A stretch of 46,034 bases of DNA from Amycolatopsis acidicola (GTDB lineage Bacteria; Actinomycetota; Actinomycetes; Mycobacteriales; Pseudonocardiaceae), in assembly GCF_007713735.2 (NCBI RefSeq), contig NZ_VMNW02000076.1:1-46034 (forward strand). Reading direction: 5' to 3'. Position 1 is the first letter of the stretch, and every line of letters begins with the position of its first letter. The notes beneath the pieces are model-generated. The model ran no database searches. It worked only from the letters and a program-made list of their open reading frames with translations, and had not been told where the DNA came from. Position numbers and translations under genes: made by a program. This document shows, one piece after another, positions 39,320-46,034 of the stretch.

Positions 39320-40473
39320 GCCCGGCCGCCCAGCGCCTCGGTGAGCATCGCCTTGTACAGGCCCACCGATCCGGCCAGTTCGTCGAGCACCACGTGTTCG
39401 TCGACCGCGTGCATCACCTCCAGCCTGCCCGGGCCGCAGACGAGCGCGGGCACCCCGGCAGCGCGGAAATGGGTCATGTCGCAGTTCACCGTGAGCCCGC
39501 CGAGCGTGGAGTCCGCGCCGTGCGCGGCCAGACCCCGGCGGCAGGCCTGGACGAACGGATGGCCGTCCGGCGTCTCCGACGGGCCACCGGTGCTCGGCGC
39601 ACAGTCCACAATAGAGGCTTTGGCCGGGCCGTTCTCGTTGTAGCCGGCCAGGATCTCGTCGATCGCGGCGAGCACCGACTCGTCCGACTCACCCGGGAGC
39701 AGGCGCCGGTCGAACGTGATCCGGCAGCGTTCCGGCACCGCGTTCGGCGCCTCGCCCCCTTCGATCAGCACCGGCGTGCAGGTGGCCGCGCCGAGTAGCG
39801 GATGCGCGTGCCCGGCGAGGGTTTCGCTGTAGCCCCGCAGCAGTTCCAGCACGGAAGCGGCCGCGTCCACCGCGTTCACGCCGAACCGCGGGGTCGCCGC
39901 GTGCGCCGCCACGCCCACGACCTCGATCACCGGCCGGACCGAGCCCTTGTGCGCCGTGAGCAGCCGCATCCCGGTCGGCTCGCCGACGATCACCGCGTCC
40001 GGCAGGGTGCCGGCGGCCGCGAGCGCGGGCACCAGGTGCCGCGCGCCCATGGAGTCGCCTTCCTCCTGCGACACCGCGGAAAACACGATCTCGCCCGGCA
40101 GCCCGGCCGGGTCGCGGGCGAGTTCGGCGGCGGCGCAGGCCATCGCCGCGAGCGGTCCCTTGGCGTCGGCCGAACCGCGGCCGTAGAGTCGTCCGTCGCG
40201 AATGGACGGTTCGAACGGCGGGCTCGTCCAGCCCGCCCCGGCAGGCACGACGTCCAGGTGTGAGTTCAGCATGATCGACGGGCCGTCCCCGAACCGGCGG
40301 CGGGCGGTCAGGTTCACCCGGCCCGGCGCGAGAGTCTCGGTCTCCGCCTCGAAACCGGCCGCGGTCAGGTGCGCGGCGAGCAGCGCGGCGGTGCTGGTCT
40401 CCTCGCCGGTCGGGGTGGTCGAATCGCAGCCGACCAGCGCGGTGAGCAGGCCGACGACTTCGGGTGTGGTCAT
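39316..40473 (-). CDS. M20-family metallo-deacylase (ArgE/DapE/ACY1 type)
   Basis: 385 residues. Di-zinc ligands are seen in NSHLDVVP (His), GSADAKGPLAAM (bridging Asp), SQEEGD (Glu pair, catalytic and ligand), VGEPTG and the C-terminal VMHAVDEH (His). The lid domain is present (VGVAAHAATPRFGVNA). It would remove an acyl group from an N-acyl amino acid. Next to an enolase-superfamily enzyme it could serve an N-acyl amino acid racemase/deacylase pair; next to the DoeA-like protein it could deacylate an N-acetyl-diamino acid. The start overlaps the enolase stop as ATGA. Confidence 0.9.
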   Translation of the reverse strand: MTTPEVVGLLTALVGCDSTTPTGEETSTAALLAAHLTAAGFEAETETLAPGRVNLTARRRFGDGPSIMLNSHLDVVPAGAGWTSPPFEPSIRDGRLYGRGSADAKGPLAAMACAAAELARDPAGLPGEIVFSAVSQEEGDSMGARHLVPALAAAGTLPDAVIVGEPTGMRLLTAHKGSVRPVIEVVGVAAHAATPRFGVNAVDAAASVLELLRGYSETLAGHAHPLLGAATCTPVLIEGGEAPNAVPERCRITFDRRLLPGESDESVLAAIDEILAGYNENGPAKASIVDCAPSTGGPSETPDGHPFVQACRRGLAAHGADSTLGGLTVNCDMTHFRAAGVPALVCGPGRLEVMHAVDEHVVLDELAGSVGLYKAMLTEALGGRA

Positions 40474-41519
40474 GAAGGGATCCTCATCGGGGTCGTGATC
40501 TCCAGTTCGGGGCGCAGGCCGAGGCCGGGGCCGCCGGGCAGCGGCACGGCGCCGTCGCGCAGTTCGAGCCCCGGGGTGACGTCGTGTTCGAGATGGGCGC
40601 AGCCCCACAGCTCGGCCACCTCGACGTGCAGCCCGGCCGCCAGGTGCGCGGTGGTGGCGCAGCCCAGGCGGCCGCAGTCCATCTGGCCGAGGCCGACGTC
40701 GAGGCCGTGGCGCCGGGCGGTGCCGATCGCCGCCGCCAGTTCATCCACGGTCCCGGCCTTCTCCAGCTTGAGGTGCACGCCGTCGGCGGCGCCGAGCTCG
40801 GCCACCGCCCGCACGGATTCCGCGTCGCGCACCGATTCGTCGGCCCACAACGGAACCGGCGAAGCGGCGCGGACCGCGGCCATCGAGACGAGGTCCTTCA
40901 CCGGCTGCTCGAACCAGGCCACGCCCAGCTCCGCGAGCCAGCGCGTCGCTTCGATGGCTGTCGCGGTGTCCCAGCCGCCGTTGGCGTCCACGGCGAGGAC
41001 GACCGGCGGCCCGGCGATCTCGCGCACCCGCGCGACGCGGGCGCGGTCCACCTCGGGGTCGCCGCCGATCCGGATCTTGATCCGGCCGAACCCGGCCCGC
41101 ACCGCGGCGTCGGCGAGCTCCCCGGCCTGGTCCTCGGTGCCGAACGCGATCGCCGCGTGAGTCGGCAGCGATGCGGGTGCCGGTTTCTCGGAAAGCGTTG
41201 CCCACAAAGGGATTCCGGCCGCACGGGCGTGTGCGTCCCGGCGGGCGATGTCCACCAGCATGGCCGCGGGCGGGCATCGGCGCGCCAGCCGGGCCGGGTC
41301 GTGCCAGCCGGGCGTGCTCAGCGCGGCGACGATCACCTCGGTGGAGCACCCGGTGGCGTACGCGCCGTTCCCGCGGGTCTCGGCCCAGCCGACGTGCCCG
41401 TCTTCGAGCAGCACCCGCAGGAACACCTCGGTGAGCTCGCCGGTGTCGATGCCGGCGTGCCGGAGCTGCCGTCGCAGGGGAAGCCCCGCGACGGCGAGCC
41501 CGGCCTCGGCGATTCTCAC
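40470..41519 (-). CDS. Enolase-superfamily enzyme (muconate-lactonizing subgroup-like)
   Basis: 349 residues from GTG 41519. Metal ligands are Asp in LAVDANGGW, Glu in WFEQPV and Asp in LWADESV; the opposite-face Lys is in VHLKLEKAG. The usual KxK general base reads KIR in GRIKIRIGG, so the second Lys is Arg. Members of this subgroup racemise N-acyl amino acids, epimerise dipeptides or form lactones. The neighbouring M20 deacylase favours an N-acyl amino acid-like or dipeptide substrate, but the KxR change means another reaction is possible. GTG overlaps the aminotransferase stop. Confidence 0.8.
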   Translation of the reverse strand: MRIAEAGLAVAGLPLRRQLRHAGIDTGELTEVFLRVLLEDGHVGWAETRGNGAYATGCSTEVIVAALSTPGWHDPARLARRCPPAAMLVDIARRDAHARAAGIPLWATLSEKPAPASLPTHAAIAFGTEDQAGELADAAVRAGFGRIKIRIGGDPEVDRARVARVREIAGPPVVLAVDANGGWDTATAIEATRWLAELGVAWFEQPVKDLVSMAAVRAASPVPLWADESVRDAESVRAVAELGAADGVHLKLEKAGTVDELAAAIGTARRHGLDVGLGQMDCGRLGCATTAHLAAGLHVEVAELWGCAHLEHDVTPGLELRDGAVPLPGGPGLGLRPELEITTPMRIPS

Positions 41520-42736
41520 GCGAGCGAGCCGATGACGTCGATGATGCGGTCCAGCGCCGCGTCCCAGGCGGCCTCGTCCTGGGCGAAGCACAGCCGCAGG
41601 TGCCCGGTGCCCGCGCCGCCGAACTGGTAGCCCGGGTTCACCACGATCCCGGCCTTTTCCTTCAGCGCCAAGGCGATCGCCTGGTCCGTCGCGCCGGTGA
41701 GCACCTCCGGGAAAACGTATGCCGTGCCGTAGCTGGCGTTCACTCGCAGCACCGAGGAGGCGTTGATCTTCTTCACCGTCGCGTCCCGGAGCGCCTGGTA
41801 CTCGACCAGCCGCTGCTCCAGGAACTCGCCGTCCTCGGCGATCCAGTGCGACAACAGGTGCTGCGCGTACGCCGGGGCGCGCAGCGCCGTGACCGACTGG
41901 ACATCCTCCATCGCGTCCACGAGCGCCTTCGGCCCGGCGGCCACCCCGAGCCGGTAGCCCGACAGCGACTCGGTCTTCGACGGGCCGAGCAGGGTCACCG
42001 TGCGCTCGGCCATCCCGTCCAGCGCCGCGAGGTGGTGGAAGCGCTCACCTTCGTAGACCAGCCGGCAGTACAGCTCGTCGGCGATGACGGTGAAGTCGTG
42101 CTCCCGCGCCCCGGCGGCGATCGCGGCGATCGTGTCCTCGCCGTAGATCGCGCCGGTCGGGTTGTTGGGGTGGGAGAACACCATCAGGCGCGGTTTCTCG
42201 GCGGCCGCGCGCTCCAGCTCGTCGAGGTCGAGGGTGGGCCTGGCGCCACGGCCGGTTTCGCTTTCGTCGGGCCAGATCATCGGGATCCGCCGCACGCGGG
42301 CCCCGAAGTAGCGCAGCATCCGCTCGGTGGACAGGTAGTCGGGATCCGGCAACAGGACCAGGTCGCCGGGGGAGAGGATGGACGCGAGCGCGACGAACAG
42401 CGCGCCCTGCGTGCCCGGGGTGAGGATCACGTCCGCGGCGCCCGTCGCCGGCACACCGAGCACGGTGGAAACGTTGTGCGCCACGGCTTCCCGCACCGGC
42501 CGGTCCCCGCGATACGGGGTGTACGTCATCCCGCCGCCCGACGCCGCTTCGGTGAACGCGGGCAGTGCCCACTCCGGCGCGGGGAACCGGTGCGTGTCGG
42601 CGTAGGTCGCGTCGAGCAGCGGCCCTCGCCCCGGCGCGTTCTCCAGCTCGCGTTCGGCGTCGCGCAGGGACATGCCGAGCGTGCCGGACAGCTCCGGGAG
42701 GGACAGGCGGGTGAGGGCTTCGGGCAGGTGGGGCAC
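41516..42736 (-). CDS. PLP-dependent aminotransferase, class I/II
   Basis: About 406 residues of fold-type I. The substrate/cofactor stretch is TPGTQGALFVALAS, SHPNNPTGAIYG carries the Asn that contacts PLP, and VIADELYCRLVYEG carries the Asp. The Schiff-base Lys is in GPSKTESLSGYRLG, and the carboxylate-binding Arg near the C-terminus is in HLRLCFA. Starts: GTG 42742 lies only 2 bases after GAGGAA, so GTG 42736, two codons later, is preferred. It would transaminate the amino acid freed by the operon's hydrolases; RidA would deal with reactive imines formed. Confidence 0.9.
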   Translation of the reverse strand: MPHLPEALTRLSLPELSGTLGMSLRDAERELENAPGRGPLLDATYADTHRFPAPEWALPAFTEAASGGGMTYTPYRGDRPVREAVAHNVSTVLGVPATGAADVILTPGTQGALFVALASILSPGDLVLLPDPDYLSTERMLRYFGARVRRIPMIWPDESETGRGARPTLDLDELERAAAEKPRLMVFSHPNNPTGAIYGEDTIAAIAAGAREHDFTVIADELYCRLVYEGERFHHLAALDGMAERTVTLLGPSKTESLSGYRLGVAAGPKALVDAMEDVQSVTALRAPAYAQHLLSHWIAEDGEFLEQRLVEYQALRDATVKKINASSVLRVNASYGTAYVFPEVLTGATDQAIALALKEKAGIVVNPGYQFGGAGTGHLRLCFAQDEAAWDAALDRIIDVIGSLA

Positions 42737-42764
42737 GGTCACTTCCTCGTTCTTTCTCGCTGTT

Positions 42765-43469
42765 TCAAGGGGTTTCGGTCAGGTTGGCCGGCTCGCGGTC
42801 GAGTGAGCCGATGAGCGGGCCGAGCCCGCCGAGCACGTGCGCCCTGGTCAGCGCGGCGGACTGCTCGGCCTCACCGGCGCGCAGCGCGTCGAGGATCCCG
42901 GCATGTTCTTCGAGCGACGTGTGGGCGCGCCCGGAATCGGCCAGGTACAACGCGATGTAGCGGTCGCTCTTGGCGCGCAGGTGGTTCAGCGCCGCCATCG
43001 ACGCGGGCATGTCGGCCAGGCGGTAGATCGCGTCGTGGAACCGGCGGTCCAGCGCGCGCAGCTCGGTCAGGTCGGCGGCCGCCGCCGCCGCGGCACGCTG
43101 CCCGTCGAGCAGCTCGGCCAGCTGGCCGTAGCAGGCTTCGCGGCGCGCGGCGGAAGCCTGTGTGGCAGCCGCTCCGAGCATGCTTTCCAGTGCGGCGCGG
43201 CCGTTGTAGATGTCGCGCGCGTCGGCGGCGGAAACGTCGGCGACCATCCACTTCTGGTGCGGGCGGTCCACTACCAGGTGCTCGCTCGCCAGCCGGGACA
43301 GCGCGTCGCGCAGCGGGCCGCGGCTGATGCCCAGTTCGGTGGCGAGGCCCTCCTGGCTGAGCTGTTCGCCCGGGGTCAGCCTGCCGGTCAGGATGCGTTC
43401 GCGCAGCTGCCGGTAGGCCCAGTCCTGCTTGCGCAGGCTCAGCGGGATGACGGGAGGAGTGTTCGGCAT
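42765..43469 (-). CDS. GntR-family regulator (FadR/FCD subfamily)
   Basis: 234 residues. The winged HTH at about 15-80 includes LRERILTGRLTPGEQLSQEG and LATELGISRGPLRDALSRLA; the all-helical FCD domain has the metal-site pattern with RRFHDAIYRLAD and a later EEHAGILDALRAGE. Such regulators sense the carboxylic acid or amino acid handled by the neighbouring genes. It sits 4 bases after the ABC ATPase gene and before the aminotransferase, inside the operon it probably controls. Confidence 0.9.
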   Translation of the reverse strand: MPNTPPVIPLSLRKQDWAYRQLRERILTGRLTPGEQLSQEGLATELGISRGPLRDALSRLASEHLVVDRPHQKWMVADVSAADARDIYNGRAALESMLGAAATQASAARREACYGQLAELLDGQRAAAAAAADLTELRALDRRFHDAIYRLADMPASMAALNHLRAKSDRYIALYLADSGRAHTSLEEHAGILDALRAGEAEQSAALTRAHVLGGLGPLIGSLDREPANLTETP

Positions 43470-43473
43470 GGGC

Positions 43474-44241
<768 letters not shown>

Positions 44242-44254
44242 CTGCTGCCTCTCC

Positions 44255-44944
44255 TCAGGCCGCCACGGCGGCGGGTCGCTTCGAGCGCCGAGCCGCGGCG
44301 CGCCGGGTCACGTCGAACCGGCGCTCGGCCCAGCGCAGGACGAGCGTGAACACGGTGGTGAGCACGAGATAGTGGACGGCGGCCGCGCACAGGGCCGACA
44401 CGTAGTCGAAGTCGGCCGCCGCCTGCCGCTGCGCGGTGAGCATCAGGTCGCCGACGCTGACCACCGATGCGAGCGCGGAGGTCTTGAGCATGCCGACGAA
44501 CTGGTTTCCGGTCGGCGGCAGGATCAGCCGCAGCGCCTGCGGCAGCACGACCCAGCGGAGGATCTTCACCTCGGACAGGCCGAGCATGCGCGCGGCGGTG
44601 CGCTGCCCGCGGTCCACGCCCAGCAGGCCACCGCGCATGATCTCGGCCATGTAGGCGATCTCGTTGAGCGTCAGCGCGATCACCGCGCAGGTGAACGGGG
44701 TGAAGTTCAAGCCCCACAAGGGAAGCACGTTGAACACGAAGATCAGTTGCAGCAGCACCGGGGTGCCGCGGAAGAGCCACACGTAGCCGTCGACGAGCCA
44801 CCGCAGCGGTGCCGGGCCGCCCTTGAGCAGGGCGAGTACCACGCCACCGGCGATGCCCAGCAGCATCGACAGCACGGTCAGCTCGAACGTCAGCAGGGTC
44901 GCGGAGAAGAAGGTGCCGGAGAAGACACGGTCCAGGATGCCCAT
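44255..44944 (-). CDS. Polar amino acid ABC transporter permease (HisM/GlnP type)
   Basis: 229 residues with five predicted membrane helices (first, TLLTFELTVLSMLLGIAGGV). The coupling motif AYMAEIMRGGLLGVDRGQ and the following ARMLGLSEVKILRWVVLPQA match the family. RTPVLLQ appears here as RGTPVLLQLIFVF. Only one permease gene is present, so it probably acts as a homodimer. The C-terminus is basic (RRAAARRSKRPAAVAA). It lies 3 bases after the binding protein gene. Confidence 0.93.
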   Translation of the reverse strand: MGILDRVFSGTFFSATLLTFELTVLSMLLGIAGGVVLALLKGGPAPLRWLVDGYVWLFRGTPVLLQLIFVFNVLPLWGLNFTPFTCAVIALTLNEIAYMAEIMRGGLLGVDRGQRTAARMLGLSEVKILRWVVLPQALRLILPPTGNQFVGMLKTSALASVVSVGDLMLTAQRQAAADFDYVSALCAAAVHYLVLTTVFTLVLRWAERRFDVTRRAAARRSKRPAAVAA

Positions 44945-44947
44945 CGC

Positions 44948-45832
44948 TCAGCCTCCCGCCGGCGCCGTGCTGGTGGCGGTGGACTTGAACAGGCTGGAGT
45001 CGGCCGGAATCTGGTACTTCGCCAGGAGCTTGTCGTAGTCGCCGGACTGGACGAACCGGTCGAGCGCGTTCCGGATCGCCGTCGCGGTGTCCGTGTCGCC
45101 CTTGCGCACGGCGATGCCGATCTTGGTCTCGTTCTTGAAGGTCGCCGCGACAGTGAAGGCGTCACCGGTCTTGGCGAGCGTGGTGGCCGCGCCCGGGGTG
45201 GAGGTGTCGAACGCGTCGGCGCGCCCGGAGCGGACGGCGAGCATGGCGTCCTGGTTGGTGGGCAGGCTCATCACCGTCATGGCCGGCAGGCCCTGTTGCC
45301 GCAGCTGGTCGTTGTACTCGTTCATGTACGTCTCGCCGATCGCGCCGCGGGTGACCGCGATCGTCTTGCCCGAGAGGTCCTCGGGGATCCGCGTGATGTG
45401 CTTCGGGTTGCCGCCCGGTGTCAGCAACGACTCGCCGATCACCAGGTACGGCACGAAATCGACCTTGGCGGCGCGGGCGTCGTTGATGTACATCGCGGAG
45501 TTCACGATGTCCACGCGCTTGCCGGCCAGCGCCGGGATGAGCCCGTCGAAGTCCATGTCGGTGGCCTTCGTGCCGAGGCCCATCGAGTCCGCCAGCGCGC
45601 TGATCATGTCGATGTCGAAGCCCTCGAAATCCCCGCCCGCCGACTTCGACTCGAACGGCGGGAAGGTCGCCGCCGTGCCGTACGTAAGGGTCCCGGAACT
45701 GACCAGGCTCGCCGGTGGAGCGACTACAGCCGGTGACGAGGACTGGGTTCCCGAACTGCCGCAAGCGGTCGCGGTGACCGCCAGCAGAGCCGCCGCGGCG
45801 ACGGCGAAGATCCGCGTCTTACCTGTTCCCAC
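44948..45832 (-). CDS. Polar amino acid-type substrate-binding lipoprotein (family 3)
   Basis: 294 residues starting at GTG 45832 behind GGGAG. The signal peptide KTRIFAVAAAALLAVTATAC ends in the lipidated Cys at about residue 24. The mature part has family-3 features: LTYGTAATFPPFES, GFDIDMISALADSMG and DGLIPALAGKRVDIVNSAMY, the last with MYINDARAAKVDFVPY where many members have TITPER. Ligands for relatives include amino acids, opines and ectoine. First gene of the ten-gene operon. Confidence 0.92.
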   Translation of the reverse strand: MGTGKTRIFAVAAAALLAVTATACGSSGTQSSSPAVVAPPASLVSSGTLTYGTAATFPPFESKSAGGDFEGFDIDMISALADSMGLGTKATDMDFDGLIPALAGKRVDIVNSAMYINDARAAKVDFVPYLVIGESLLTPGGNPKHITRIPEDLSGKTIAVTRGAIGETYMNEYNDQLRQQGLPAMTVMSLPTNQDAMLAVRSGRADAFDTSTPGAATTLAKTGDAFTVAATFKNETKIGIAVRKGDTDTATAIRNALDRFVQSGDYDKLLAKYQIPADSSLFKSTATSTAPAGG

Positions 45833-45847
45833 ACGAGCTCCCTGGGC

Positions 45848-45876
45848 TGTATATCGAGGTCAATCGATTCTGCAAA
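45848..45876 (-). promoter_or_regulatory. Putative promoter of the amino acid-type operon
   Basis: On the minus strand TTTGCA (45876-45871) and TATACA (45853-45848) are separated by 17 bp, a fair sigma-70-type promoter ending 16 bases ahead of the binding protein's GTG. This 45833-45981 region is less GC-rich than its surroundings, as promoters often are here. No clear GntR operator could be assigned. Confidence 0.45.
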
Positions 45877-45981
45877 CAGTTGCCAGAAGCTTGCGGGGAC
45901 ATCGAGTCGGTCCCGTTGCCGAGCCGTTAACGGCGGATTGCGATGAATCCGATCAGGTGAAGACCGGATGACTCGTGGCTT

Positions 45982-46034
45982 TCAGTGACGGCCGGTGCTG
46001 GCCGGGGTGGCGGCGGGGGCTTCGGGTGTGGGAT
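45982..46034 (-). CDS. Possible C-terminal end of a gene cut by the window edge
   Basis: On the minus strand the edge sequence reads PTPEAPAATPASTGRH and then TGA at 45982-45984. A Pro/Ala/Thr-rich tail of this kind is common at the C-terminus of actinobacterial proteins. With only 16 codons visible, this could also be chance in GC-rich DNA. Confidence 0.3.
   Translation of the reverse strand, partial: PTPEAPAATPASTGRH

Overview
The window is very GC-rich, uses GTG/TTG starts freely, and packs genes into ATGA- or TGATG-overlapped operons. It encodes an F420-type (LLM) oxidoreductase, two mycofactocin-type short-chain dehydrogenases and a close relative of the mycobacterial regulator DosR/DevR. 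Together these point to a mycelial or mycobacterium-related actinobacterium; a Pseudonocardiales member such as Amycolatopsis is my best guess, from protein style only. I saw no rRNA, complete tRNA, CRISPR array or intact mobile element.

Region 1 (about 1-20334) is a catabolic island. A plus-strand set encodes a zinc alcohol dehydrogenase, a mycofactocin-type SDR, an aldehyde dehydrogenase and a second such SDR. Two TetR regulators follow, then a minus-strand acyl-CoA dehydrogenase/enoyl-CoA hydratase pair. A long plus-strand operon comes next: enolase-superfamily enzyme, five-gene family-5 ABC importer, second enolase-superfamily enzyme, fused 2-oxoacid:ferredoxin oxidoreductase and a dienoyl-CoA-reductase-like SDR. 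One palindrome, TTGAC-N6-GTCAA, sits in front of the first operon, in front of the first tetR and twice in the divergent gap at 8.2-8.3 kb. This ties the whole island into one probable TetR regulon for uptake and oxidation of an unidentified alcohol- or acid-type compound.

Region 2 (about 20340-30517) is a compact DosR-like dormancy/hypoxia island: CBS-BON protein, phosphoketolase, acetate kinase, a small unknown protein, flavodoxin, the DosR-like regulator, tandem universal stress protein, PPK2 kinase, a small membrane protein, a second CBS-BON protein, another universal stress protein and an Rv1733c-like membrane protein. Pairs of sequences resembling the mycobacterial DosR box, 22-23 bp apart and about 42-66 bp ahead of probable start sites, precede several of these genes and dosR itself. 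The logic would be phosphoketolase to acetyl phosphate to ATP, plus polyphosphate-linked nucleotide phosphorylation, during low respiration. No sensor kinase is present.

Region 3 (30580-36988) holds a tetR/LLM oxidoreductase/SDR/AMP-forming ligase set, a scrambled flavin monooxygenase pseudogene containing an internal inversion, and a divergent tetR/alpha-beta hydrolase pair around a perfect palindrome.

Region 4 (36767-45832, minus strand) is one ten-gene operon: polar amino-acid-type ABC importer, GntR regulator, aminotransferase, enolase-superfamily enzyme, M20 deacylase, carbon-nitrogen hydrolase, an ectoine-hydrolase-like M24 protein and RidA. It looks like a pathway for an ectoine-like or N-acylated amino acid. 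A possible C-terminal tail of another gene reaches the right edge.
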